Origin: Citrobacter sp. RHB25-C09
GTDB taxonomy: Bacteria; Pseudomonadota; Gammaproteobacteria; Enterobacterales; Enterobacteriaceae
Reading direction: 5' to 3'
NCBI RefSeq assembly: GCF_013836145.1
Contig: NZ_CP057483.1
Span: forward strand, 2,666,001 to 2,730,000
Length of the DNA: 64,000 bases
The notes beneath the pieces were generated by a model, which was given only the letters and a program-made list of their open reading frames with translations, searched no databases and was not told the origin of the DNA. The position numbers and the translations under genes were made by a program. Positions 34,186-42,514 of the stretch are shown here, in pieces (positions within the stretch are counted from its first letter, which is position 1; each line of letters starts with the position of its first letter).

Positions 34186-35064
34186 TTAATAACCTTTAAC
34201 CATTTTCAGCAAATATTGACCATAGGCATTCTTTTTTAATGGTTCAGCTAGCAACTTAACCTGTTCTGCATTGATAAAACCTTTACGGTACGCTATTTCT
34301 TCTGGGCAGGAGACCTTAAGTCCCTGACGCTCTTCAATTGTTGAAATGAAATTGCTTGCCTCAATTAAGCTCTGATGCGTCCCTGTATCCAGCCACGCAT
34401 AACCGCGTCCCATCATGGCAACAGAGAGACGTCCTTGCTCCATATAGATACGGTTAATATCTGTGATTTCCAGTTCACCACGTGCAGAAGGCTTAAGGTT
34501 TTTTGCCATCTCGACAACGCTGTTGTCGTAAAAATAGAGACCGGTTACCGCATAGTTGCTTTTGGGTTCCAGTGGTTTCTCTTCCAGGCTAATTGCTGTC
34601 CCGCTCTTGTCAAATTCAACGACGCCGTAACGTTCAGGATCATTAACATGATATGCAAACACTGTCGCACCGCTTTCTTTATTAACGGCAGTGTCCATTA
34701 ACTTCGGTAAATCATGACCATAAAAGATGTTATCGCCAAGAACTAAAGCGCAATCATCATTACCGATAAATTCCTCACCGATAATAAACGCTTGTGCCAA
34801 ACCATCCGGACTCGGTTGTACTTTATAGTGCAAATTTAAGCCCCACTGGCTTCCATCTCCTAACAATTGTTCAAAGCGCGGAGTGTCCTGAGGGGTACTA
34901 ATGATGAGGATATCCCTAATCCCGGCCAGCATAAGCGTTGAGAGTGGATAGTAAATCATTGGCTTGTCGTAAATAGGCAACAGTTGTTTACTCACTGCCA
35001 TTGTGACAGGGTAAAGACGAGTGCCAGAGCCGCCAGCCAGAATAATCCCTTTACGCGTTTTCAT
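34186..35064 (-). CDS. rfbA: Glucose-1-phosphate thymidylyltransferase RfbA
   Basis: RfbA forms dTDP-glucose from glucose 1-phosphate and dTTP, the first step to dTDP-rhamnose and to other dTDP-deoxysugars. The nucleotidyltransferase signature GGSGTRLYPVT is at the N-terminus, followed by SKQLLPIYDKPMIYYPLS, and the metal-binding VLGDNIFYGHD lies near residue 110. It has 292 residues. dTDP-rhamnose usually inhibits this enzyme. Its product feeds both the rhamnose branch and the proposed viosamine branch in this cluster. Confidence 0.96.
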   Translation of the reverse strand: MKTRKGIILAGGSGTRLYPVTMAVSKQLLPIYDKPMIYYPLSTLMLAGIRDILIISTPQDTPRFEQLLGDGSQWGLNLHYKVQPSPDGLAQAFIIGEEFIGNDDCALVLGDNIFYGHDLPKLMDTAVNKESGATVFAYHVNDPERYGVVEFDKSGTAISLEEKPLEPKSNYAVTGLYFYDNSVVEMAKNLKPSARGELEITDINRIYMEQGRLSVAMMGRGYAWLDTGTHQSLIEASNFISTIEERQGLKVSCPEEIAYRKGFINAEQVKLLAEPLKKNAYGQYLLKMVKGY

Positions 35065-35116
35065 TACATCATCTCTTTAAGTACAAAATGCCCTATCACG
35101 GGCATTAATATGAGTG

Positions 35117-36016
35117 TCAAATTGCTGTCGTGGTGAACAACTCTGTCAGCATGCGTTTTACGCCTTTCTCCCAATGGGGCAACAGCAAATCAAAATTCTT
35201 TTGGAATTTCTCTGTATTCATCCGGGAGTTGCCAGGACGTTGTGCCGGCGTCACGTATGCGCTTGCCGGTACGGCATTAAGCTTGTTTAGCTTCAATTCA
35301 ATACCAGCCTTTCTGGCTTCATCAAAAACCAGAGATGCATAGTCATACCACGTTGTTGTACCACCCGCGACTAAATGGTAAAGACCAGCGACTTCAGGAT
35401 CTTTCAGCGCAACACGAATAGCGTGCGCCGTACAATCAGCCAATAATTCCGCCCCAGTAGGTGCACCATATTGATCATTGATGACAGATAATTCAGTACG
35501 TTCTTTTGCCAGGCGAAGCATCGTCTTAGCGAAATTGTTACCCTTTCCTGCATAGACCCAACTGGTACGAAAGATTAAATGCTTGGCACAATGCGTTTTT
35601 AGCGCATTTTCACCAGCAAGTTTCGTTGCTCCATACACATTCAGTGGCGCAGTTGCGTCTGTTTCGCGCCAGGGTGTCTCACCAGAGCCAGGGAATACAT
35701 AATCCGTGGAATAATGGATTACCCACGCATTGATTTCCGCTGCCGCTTTAGCAATGGCTTCAACACTTGTTGCGTTTAGCAGTTCTGCCAATGCCACTTC
35801 TGACTCTGCTTTATCAACTGCGGTATGGGCTGCTGCGTTAACAATCACATCAGGCCGGATACGTCGCACAGTTTCAGCAATACCTTCCGGGTTGCTAAAA
35901 TCACCACAATAATCTGTTGAATGAACATCAAGAGCAACGAGATTGCCCAATGGGGCTAATGCGCGTTGTAGTTCCCAGCCTACCTGCCCTGTCTTACCGA
36001 ACAGAAGAATGTTCAT
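35117..36016 (-). CDS. rfbD: dTDP-4-dehydrorhamnose reductase RfbD
   Basis: RfbD is an NADPH-dependent short-chain-type reductase for the final step to dTDP-L-rhamnose. The Rossmann motif GKTGQVGWEL is at residues 7-16, the catalytic Thr/Tyr region at YSTDYVFPG, and the YxxxK pair at VYGATKLAGE. Length 299 residues. It starts with an ATG that overlaps the rfbB stop by one base, so the two are coupled. The 52-base gap to rfbA is the only visible spacing in the rfb block. Confidence 0.96.
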   Translation of the reverse strand: MNILLFGKTGQVGWELQRALAPLGNLVALDVHSTDYCGDFSNPEGIAETVRRIRPDVIVNAAAHTAVDKAESEVALAELLNATSVEAIAKAAAEINAWVIHYSTDYVFPGSGETPWRETDATAPLNVYGATKLAGENALKTHCAKHLIFRTSWVYAGKGNNFAKTMLRLAKERTELSVINDQYGAPTGAELLADCTAHAIRVALKDPEVAGLYHLVAGGTTTWYDYASLVFDEARKAGIELKLNKLNAVPASAYVTPAQRPGNSRMNTEKFQKNFDLLLPHWEKGVKRMLTELFTTTAI

Positions 36017-37101
36017 TACTTGCGTTCCCCATAATTCTGCTCGATCCAGGTTTGATAAGCGCCACTTTTAATATTTTCGACCCAGTGGGTATTGGCTAAA
36101 TACCATTCCACCGTTTTACGGATACCTGACTCAAACGTTTCCTGGGGTTTCCAACCAAGTTCACGACTGATTTTATCTGCATCAATAGCATAGCGACGGT
36201 CATGACCGGGGCGGTCGGCCACATAGGTGATTTGACTGCGATACGAACCTGCTTTAGGGACAATTTCATCCAGCAAATCGCAAATCGTATGCACGACATC
36301 GAGATTTTTCTTCTCGTTATGCCCGCCGATATTATAGGTCTCACCAGGAGTCCCTTTTGTCACCACGGTATATAATGCCCGAGCGTGGTCTTCAACATAT
36401 AGCCAGTCACGGATCTGATCGCCTTTGCCATAAATTGGCAGTGGTTTACCATCAAGAGCATTCAGAATAACTAACGGAATCAATTTCTCAGGGAAATGAT
36501 AAGGGCCATAGTTATTAGAGCAGTTAGTCACGATCGTCGGCAGGCCATAGGTGCGTAACCAGGCGCGAACAAGATGGTCACTTGAGGCTTTAGATGCTGA
36601 ATAAGGGCTGCTAGGCGCATAAGCCGTGCTTTCTGTGAAGAGAGGAAGATTATCTCCTAACTTTACTTCGTCCGGATGCGGTAAATCTCCATATACTTCA
36701 TCTGTAGAGATATGATGAAAGCGGAAAGCGCTTTTTTTATTACTATCAAGTGTCAACCAATACTGGCGTGCAGCTTCAAGGAGGCAGTATGTTCCCACAA
36801 TATTGGTTTCAATAAAGGCGGCAGGGCCGCTAATGGATCGATCGACATGACTTTCTGCTGCAAGATGCATGACCGCATCAGGCTTATGCGTCTCAAAGAT
36901 GCGTTTCATTGCGCCGGAATCGCAAATATCAGCATGTTCGAAATAATAGCGATCGCTATTAGCGATATCATTTAATGATTCAAGATTTCCGGCGTAGGTT
37001 AATTTATCGATATTAACTACGCTATCCTGAGTATTATTTATAATATTTCGAACTACTGCAGATCCAATAAAACCAGCACCACCAGTAACAAGTATTTTCA
37101 C
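36016..37101 (-). CDS. rfbB: dTDP-glucose 4,6-dehydratase RfbB
   Basis: RfbB converts dTDP-glucose to dTDP-4-keto-6-deoxyglucose with bound NAD. The N-terminal GGAGFIGSAV binds NAD, ISTDEVYGDLP carries the catalytic Thr-Asp-Glu, and PYSASKASSDHLVR the Tyr-x3-Lys pair. With 361 residues it is full length. First gene of the O-antigen operon, preceded by the JUMPstart/ops element. Its product is the branch point between RfbC (rhamnose) and the VioA-like aminotransferase. Confidence 0.97.
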   Translation of the reverse strand: MKILVTGGAGFIGSAVVRNIINNTQDSVVNIDKLTYAGNLESLNDIANSDRYYFEHADICDSGAMKRIFETHKPDAVMHLAAESHVDRSISGPAAFIETNIVGTYCLLEAARQYWLTLDSNKKSAFRFHHISTDEVYGDLPHPDEVKLGDNLPLFTESTAYAPSSPYSASKASSDHLVRAWLRTYGLPTIVTNCSNNYGPYHFPEKLIPLVILNALDGKPLPIYGKGDQIRDWLYVEDHARALYTVVTKGTPGETYNIGGHNEKKNLDVVHTICDLLDEIVPKAGSYRSQITYVADRPGHDRRYAIDADKISRELGWKPQETFESGIRKTVEWYLANTHWVENIKSGAYQTWIEQNYGERK

Positions 37102-37174
37102 TTTATAATTCCAGATGACGTATCAAGATCGGTATTTTGCTGCCGATTAAGAATAGAAATTATACACATTCGGA

Positions 37175-37213
37175 CACGCTACCGCCCCTGGCTCATCAGC
37201 TACCAGTGCACTG
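37175..37213 (-). promoter_or_regulatory. JUMPstart with ops element, O-antigen operon
   Basis: Read on the - strand, a 39-base JUMPstart sequence ends in GGCGGTAGCGTG (37175-37186), the ops site. ops pauses RNA polymerase and recruits the antiterminator RfaH (a NusG paralogue), allowing transcription through the long O-antigen operon. It lies about 75-110 bases ahead of rfbB, in the transcribed leader. Confidence 0.95.
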
Positions 37214-37381
37214 CGATCATCCATAGGCGTGTTGAGCTCTGCAATCTTTCGCAAAGCCTCGAAACTCAAATACTAATTGTCTTACCAATTGATGTCAGAA
37301 ACAAGAAGAAATCCTTCAAAATACACACTAAAATTTTTTCTTTAACTTATTGAAATAAAATGATTTTCTTTAAAATGCAAA
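37214..37381. other. Leader/promoter region of the O-antigen operon
   Basis: No gene is visible between the JUMPstart element and the galF terminator. The stretch 37310-37380 is strongly AT-rich and should hold the promoter (a TTAAAG and TATTTT pair 16 bases apart on the - strand near 37325-37355 is a weak candidate). Nothing else stands out. Confidence 0.4.
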
Positions 37382-37438
37382 AACGGCAGTAACATTCTCG
37401 TATTATCGACATCACTGTCGCGAATGTTAACTGCCGTT
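37382..37438 (-). terminator. Long hairpin terminator of galF
   Basis: AACGGCAGTAACATTC at 37382-37397 pairs with 37422-37438 with one bulged base. A second small stem (CGACA...TGTCG at 37407-37420) sits in the loop. On the - strand the structure is followed by TTTTTG, about 40 bases past the galF stop codon, so it should end galF transcription before the O-antigen operon. Confidence 0.8.
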
Positions 37439-37477
37439 AATCTTACTAACGCTTATCAAACTGGGCGTTTTTTCAGC

Positions 37478-38371
37478 TTACTCGCCAAGCATCTTCTCTA
37501 TACTTTTACGGAACTTAGCGCCTTCTTTCAGGTTGCGCAGTCCGTACTTCACAAATGCCTGCATATAACCCATTTTTTTACCACAGTCATAGCTGTCGCC
37601 GGTCATCAGCATCGCGTCAACGGACTGTTTCTTCGCCAGTGCGGCAATGGCATCTGTCAACTGGATGCGACCCCAGGCACCGGGCTCAGTTCTTTCCAGC
37701 TCTGCCCAGATATCTGCGGAGAGGACATAGCGCCCTACCGCCATCAGATCGGAATCAAGCGTCTGCGGCTGGTCCGGTTTTTCAATGAACTCGATGATAC
37801 GGCTGACTTTACCTTCATTATCCAGCGGCTCTTTAGTCTGAATAACTGAATACTCAGAGAGATCCCCTGGCATGCGTTTCGCCAGAACCTGACTGCGCCC
37901 TGTTTCTTCGAAGCGGGCCACCATCGCGGCAAGGTTATAGCGCAGTGGATCAGCGCTGGCGGTGTCGATAATAATATCCGGTAGTACAACCACAAACGGA
38001 TTATCGCCAATCACAGGACGAGCGCAAAGAATGGAATGGCCCAGACCCAGCGGCTGTGCCTGACGCACGTTCATGATGGTTACGCCCGGAGGGCAAATGG
38101 ACTGCACTTCCGCCAGCAGTTGGCGTTTAACGCGCTGCTCGAGAAGTGACTCTAATTCATAGGAGGTGTCGAAGTGGTTCTCAACGGCGTTCTTGGACGC
38201 ATGAGTTACCAGAAGGATTTCTTTGATCCCTGCAGCCACAATTTCGTCGACGATATACTGAATCATCGGCTTGTCGACGATCGGCAGCATCTCTTTGGGA
38301 ATTGCCTTGGTGGCAGGCAACATATGCATACCCAAACCCGCTACCGGAATAACTGCTTTCAAATTAATCAT
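37478..38371 (-). CDS. galF: GalF, GalU-like regulatory protein
   Basis: This 297-residue paralogue of UTP-glucose-1-phosphate uridylyltransferase GalU is thought to bind GalU and modulate UDP-glucose levels rather than to be a good enzyme itself. The nucleotide-binding loop reads GLGMHMLPATK where GalU has GLGTRMLPATK, so the Thr-Arg of the active site is replaced, as in E. coli GalF. The frame begins four codons earlier (38383), but the ATG at 38371 has AGGTGG at the right distance. It marks the border between the colanic acid and O-antigen loci. Confidence 0.95.
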   Translation of the reverse strand: MINLKAVIPVAGLGMHMLPATKAIPKEMLPIVDKPMIQYIVDEIVAAGIKEILLVTHASKNAVENHFDTSYELESLLEQRVKRQLLAEVQSICPPGVTIMNVRQAQPLGLGHSILCARPVIGDNPFVVVLPDIIIDTASADPLRYNLAAMVARFEETGRSQVLAKRMPGDLSEYSVIQTKEPLDNEGKVSRIIEFIEKPDQPQTLDSDLMAVGRYVLSADIWAELERTEPGAWGRIQLTDAIAALAKKQSVDAMLMTGDSYDCGKKMGYMQAFVKYGLRNLKEGAKFRKSIEKMLGE

Positions 38372-38401
38372 TATTTCATCCACCTGTAAAATGGTTGCTG
38401 A

Positions 38402-38436
38402 ATTATAGCGCTTTGACTCGTTTTAGCCAGTTCGAA
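38402..38436 (-). promoter_or_regulatory. Candidate galF promoter
   Basis: On the - strand a perfect -10 hexamer TATAAT (38402-38407) lies about 30 bases ahead of the galF ribosome binding site. The -35 position 17 bases upstream (CTGGCT) is a weak match. Confidence 0.6.
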
Positions 38437-38548
38437 TTATTCCCGGGGGAATGGCATGGCTTTGGTACAGATGCTACGCCGCTCGGATAAAAAATGCAGT
38501 AGCCATAATCTTAAGTATGCGCCTGTTTCGCCAGGAATGGTCGCATTT

Positions 38549-39952
38549 TTACCCCCTCCCCTCAGGCAGGCTGAAGTTGATAGCCTCAACATTCACCCGC
38601 TGATGATTAATCCGGTCGATGTCTACCGAACTCTCTCCTTTTTCGTTAACGGCATGAACATTCGCCAGTGACAGCAGCGTGTCCTCTTTCGCCATAAACT
38701 TACCGCGCACATCTTTGCGCAGATCAAAATGTAACTTCAGGGCTGGCCCGGTCGACGAATCCTGCATGATATTGATATTACGCAAGAAAAGATGCTGTGG
38801 CTTGTTGTGTAACTCGAGGGTCGCTCGCTTCATCTCAATATTTGTCAGCGCGACAAACGAAGCCGCATTCCCGGACGATATCTGGATGCCGCGCAATTTA
38901 TAAGCAAGCTGCGTATTATTCAGACGGATGTTATTTAGTTTAAAATTCTGCGGAATAGACAGATATTTCCCCTTCACCACGCCGTAGCCAATAAGCATTC
39001 CCGCGCTGTTTTCCATCTCGACGTTATCGATCACAAAGTTATCACAGCCATAAATGGCGACCGTCGCGTTATCTATTCCCGCTTTCTTACTGAAATCAGG
39101 CGTGATGTACTTTGCCTTCACATTACGAATAATGAAGTGTTTACCGCTTTCCACATGCACCAACTGCCGGCAATCGGACCCCGTAATGTTTGCCACCACG
39201 AAGTTTTTAACCGTCTGCTGCTCCGGGTAGTTGTTATCATAGGTACTCCCTGCCAGGCCAATGCCGATCCCCCAGTTGATCTTGCCATTCGTGCAGTTAA
39301 TCCGTTCGATGACATGATCGGAAATCAGGATGTTGCGGTCGTTAATCGCCACGTTCCATTCAATCGCGTCCCCCTGGAGATCGCTGAATTTTCCATTGGT
39401 GATCTGTGCGCCATCGACCTGGTTATGAAAACCCTGGCGCAAAATCGCGTAGTTGGCGTGCGTGACGCTGATATTATCGATAACCAGATTGCGCATGACC
39501 TGCGGCTTTTTGCCGCCGATAAAAATTTGTGCCACCGGGCCAAAACCACTCATCGCGATGCCTTTTATCGCGCAGTCGGAACCGCGAACATCTAATGTGA
39601 TGTTGTGCAGACTTGCCCCGTTTTCACCAATGACCTGACAACCGTCCTGGAGCACAAAACGCCCGCGGCCGTTACCGCTGAGCTTCCCTTTCACGAGTAG
39701 CGTTTTTCCCGCAGGGATGAACAGCGCAGCATTGATGTTCTCGCAAACGAGTCCCGCTGGCACCACAACGCTTTGCCCGTCAACGAAAGCCTGCTTAAAC
39801 GAGGCAATCCAGTCCTTTGGATTGTAATCCTGAATATTGACAGTCTTGCGCGGTGTCACGGCGCGGGCAAAGGAGGCGTTAAGTATGGGGAGAGCGGCAA
39901 GCGCGGAACTTGCCGTCAGGAAGGTGCGTCGGGAGAGTTTCTTCTCAGGCAT
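38549..39952 (-). CDS. wcaM: WcaM colanic acid biosynthesis protein
   Basis: WcaM is the last gene of the colanic acid operon, 467 residues. It has a twin-arginine signal peptide, LSRRTFLTASSALAALP with Arg8-Arg9, so it should be exported folded by the Tat system to the periplasm, as known for E. coli WcaM. The mature part is rich in Asn- and Ile-containing repeats (VIDNISVTHANYAI, FVIDNVEMENSAG) that suggest a right-handed beta-helix of pectin-lyase type. A role in processing or acting on colanic acid is likely but not proven. It lies 11 bases after wcaL. Confidence 0.92.
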   Translation of the reverse strand: MPEKKLSRRTFLTASSALAALPILNASFARAVTPRKTVNIQDYNPKDWIASFKQAFVDGQSVVVPAGLVCENINAALFIPAGKTLLVKGKLSGNGRGRFVLQDGCQVIGENGASLHNITLDVRGSDCAIKGIAMSGFGPVAQIFIGGKKPQVMRNLVIDNISVTHANYAILRQGFHNQVDGAQITNGKFSDLQGDAIEWNVAINDRNILISDHVIERINCTNGKINWGIGIGLAGSTYDNNYPEQQTVKNFVVANITGSDCRQLVHVESGKHFIIRNVKAKYITPDFSKKAGIDNATVAIYGCDNFVIDNVEMENSAGMLIGYGVVKGKYLSIPQNFKLNNIRLNNTQLAYKLRGIQISSGNAASFVALTNIEMKRATLELHNKPQHLFLRNINIMQDSSTGPALKLHFDLRKDVRGKFMAKEDTLLSLANVHAVNEKGESSVDIDRINHQRVNVEAINFSLPEGRG

Positions 39953-39963
39953 ACAACCTCGGT

Positions 39964-41184
39964 TTAGATCGTTTGCAGCAGGCTGGCTAACTGACGATTG
40001 ATCACCTGCTGGTTAAAATCATGTTCCACTTTTTCCCGCGCGCGCTGAACAACGGGCTGCAGGGCGTCATGGTCGATTTCACTGAACGCGGCAAGCTGTT
40101 TTGCCAGCGCCGTGGCATCGTTCTCTGGCACCAGCCAACCCGATTTTCCGGCATCGACCAGTTCAGGAATGCCGCTGTGCACGGTTGAAACAACGGGGAT
40201 CCCCACCGCCATCGCTTCCATCAGCGCGACGGGGATCCCTTCCATATCACCATCGGCACCGGTAATCGAAGGCAGCAGAAAGACATCAGCGTCATCCAGC
40301 ATTGCCTTCACTTCGTGGCTGGGTTTGAACCCCGGCATTTCAATAACATCATCAAGTTGATACTGCTCAATCAGAGTACGCAATCGCCGCTCCCAGGGGC
40401 CGATACCGAGGATACGATAACGGAACGCCACCCCCTGCTCCTTGAGCTGCCGGCAAGCTTCAATAGCCACATGCAGCCCCTTTTTCTCCGTCAGTCGCGC
40501 AACGGAGATAATGTCCAGCGGCGTGCCGGGTGCTTTCACCGGGCGATGGGTAAAGCGCGTCATGTCCACCCCCATTCGCGAAACGGCAATTTTCTCTGGC
40601 GGGCAGCCCATACTTTTAAGGCGTCCAGCCCAAAGTTCGCTGATCGGCAGCATCAGATCGCCCCGCCGGAACAGTTGTTGATACTCCGGCGTGTAATGAT
40701 TCAGCACTTCCCGGCTCGAAATATCGATGCCATGAAAAATGGTGGCAATCTTGCCCTGAAGCACGCCCAATTCGCGAAGCTTTGCTGCCGTGACGCCCGC
40801 CGGCCCAAAATGGGCGATAAAAACATCGGCAGCAAAAGGCGTGGCCGTTTGTCCACAAATCGAGGACAGAATCAGGTTGCGTGCTTCTGCACCGTAGCGC
40901 GCAACATTCAACGCCTTCCAGGTGGCACCGCGATGCAGCCCCGTCAGCGTCTGGCCTGCACGATGGCGGAGCTTTGCCAGTCTCCCTGGGGGTTCATCCT
41001 GTAACCAGCGAGTTTTCGCCGCCAGGTTATATTTCGTCCATGCTTCATGCGTATTCTCGGTATCGCCTTTTTGTAGCGCGATAATCGACACCTCAAATCC
41101 CATATCAATAAACGCGGTGATCTGATTAAGCACAAAGGTCTCTGACGACAGCGGGAATTTCAGCAGAAAGAAACTGACCCTCAT
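39964..41184 (-). CDS. wcaL: WcaL colanic acid glycosyltransferase
   Basis: This 406-residue GT4-family (GT-B fold) retaining glycosyltransferase of colanic acid synthesis acts at the cytoplasmic side of the inner membrane. The donor-binding C-terminal domain shows VARLTEKKGLHVAIEAC and the EX7E region SITGADGDMEGIPVALMEAMA. It is believed to add the galactose at or near the end of the side chain, which WcaK then pyruvylates. The start overlaps wcaK by four bases. Confidence 0.93.
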   Translation of the reverse strand: MRVSFFLLKFPLSSETFVLNQITAFIDMGFEVSIIALQKGDTENTHEAWTKYNLAAKTRWLQDEPPGRLAKLRHRAGQTLTGLHRGATWKALNVARYGAEARNLILSSICGQTATPFAADVFIAHFGPAGVTAAKLRELGVLQGKIATIFHGIDISSREVLNHYTPEYQQLFRRGDLMLPISELWAGRLKSMGCPPEKIAVSRMGVDMTRFTHRPVKAPGTPLDIISVARLTEKKGLHVAIEACRQLKEQGVAFRYRILGIGPWERRLRTLIEQYQLDDVIEMPGFKPSHEVKAMLDDADVFLLPSITGADGDMEGIPVALMEAMAVGIPVVSTVHSGIPELVDAGKSGWLVPENDATALAKQLAAFSEIDHDALQPVVQRAREKVEHDFNQQVINRQLASLLQTI

Positions 41185-42461
41185 TTCACCTCCCGGATGC
41201 GCGACAGGACCGACTCCACCATTTGAAATCCTTTTTCCCGCTCGCGGGCGACGGCGTCCTGCACGCGGATCGTCAGTTCCGGCAACTGTCCGAGAATATC
41301 GCTGACCATCGACTTCAAACTTCCGTCCAGCAGGTGGCGAATGTCTATCGCCATCTCTGGCATCCCCAGTTGTTGCATAATGCCAGCCGATTTGTGCTCG
41401 TAGTTGATCGCAATGGCAGGCGTGCCAAAGTTCATTGAGATGATGGCGGAATGCAGACGCGTGCCGATGGTTAACTCGCAGGCGGCGAGAATTTTGCCGA
41501 TCTCCACATCGTTCAGCTCATCCATCGCAATATGGAAGTGCTCGCGCTTCTCCACAAACTGCGCCATCCGCAACGCCACCATACGGTCATCGCGGTTGTA
41601 ACGATCCATACTCGTACAGGTCGATAGCGCGAGCACCTGGTACCCGTCATCAATTAAGCGATTCACCACGTCCGCAAAGGCTTTTTCGTACGCCTGCTGA
41701 GTAGTGCCGAGGCGTTTGTCGAACGGTTCAAGTTCACGCAGCGTTATGGCAACCGTTTTGCGCAGGGCCGTCAGGTTCAGCCAGTGTTGTACTGCGTACC
41801 CCGGCGTAAAGCTGTCGTCGCGATGATCGACAAGCCAGGCCGTATCAACGCCCTGTTCGACTTTTTGCGTACTGATCTGCGCTTTTTCCATCAGGTCGCG
41901 GCTCACCGTTTCACGTAAGATCAGTGCGTTAGTGCGGCCAAATGTGTAGTTCGCCAACTGGTTAAAGTCCGGGTTCTGGAACGGCCCAACGCTGTGACCA
42001 ATCATATAAATCGGTTTATTGGCCATAAACGCGCACAGAGGGTATTCAAAATGGGTCAGTCCGTAGAGATCGACATAGTTCGACCCGCCAACCTGGATAA
42101 TCGCGTCATAGTTTTGCAAAAAACGGACAAACTCATGGAACTCAGGAGCAATATCAACGTTGCGCAGTTGGCCTTCGCCGGTCACTTTCGCCAGCAGGAT
42201 TTTGTGTTGAAACCGGCGGCGAAGCACTTTCTTCACGCGTCCGCCAATCCCCCCTGCTGCCTGCTGTTTTTGGCTAAGCTGATACAGCGGATCGGCAATA
42301 ATCTCGCGCCCCTGCAGCCAGGAAGAGCTGATCGGAAAGCGGCTCATCACATCCATTTCCACGTCAGGCTGCTGACGGCTGATGGCGTCAAGCAGGCCCC
42401 GCATAATGGCGCTATCGCCACGGTTACCGCAGGTGTGGTTGCCCAAAATTAATAATTTCAT
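41181..42461 (-). CDS. wcaK: WcaK colanic acid pyruvyl transferase
   Basis: WcaK is a 426-residue member of the polysaccharide pyruvyl transferase family (PS_pyruv_trans), which adds a pyruvate ketal to the terminal galactose of the colanic acid repeat. The N-terminus, LILGNHTCGNRGDSAIMRGL, and the late TIGTRLHSAIISMNFGTPAI are family signatures. It follows wzxC across a REP element and overlaps wcaL by four bases. Confidence 0.93.
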   Translation of the reverse strand: MKLLILGNHTCGNRGDSAIMRGLLDAISRQQPDVEMDVMSRFPISSSWLQGREIIADPLYQLSQKQQAAGGIGGRVKKVLRRRFQHKILLAKVTGEGQLRNVDIAPEFHEFVRFLQNYDAIIQVGGSNYVDLYGLTHFEYPLCAFMANKPIYMIGHSVGPFQNPDFNQLANYTFGRTNALILRETVSRDLMEKAQISTQKVEQGVDTAWLVDHRDDSFTPGYAVQHWLNLTALRKTVAITLRELEPFDKRLGTTQQAYEKAFADVVNRLIDDGYQVLALSTCTSMDRYNRDDRMVALRMAQFVEKREHFHIAMDELNDVEIGKILAACELTIGTRLHSAIISMNFGTPAIAINYEHKSAGIMQQLGMPEMAIDIRHLLDGSLKSMVSDILGQLPELTIRVQDAVAREREKGFQMVESVLSRIREVK

Positions 42462-42479
42462 TGATTACCTCTAATCGTC

Positions 42480-42510
42480 GATGCCGGATCAAGCGACGCC
42501 GTATCCGGCA
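42480..42510. repeat. REP element between wzxC and wcaK
   Basis: A single palindromic REP unit: GATGCCGGATC at its start, ATCCGGC at its end (42503-42509), lying in the short gap between wcaK and wzxC within the colanic acid operon. Confidence 0.8.
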
Positions 42511-42514
42511 AAAC

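Noticed and set aside
37478..38371. galF as galU
   Set aside because: The active-site loop reads GLGMHML rather than GLGTRML, and the position next to wcaM is that of galF.
40315..41004. 229-residue frame on the + strand inside wcaL
   Set aside because: Antisense shadow of wcaL; no motif and no start signal.
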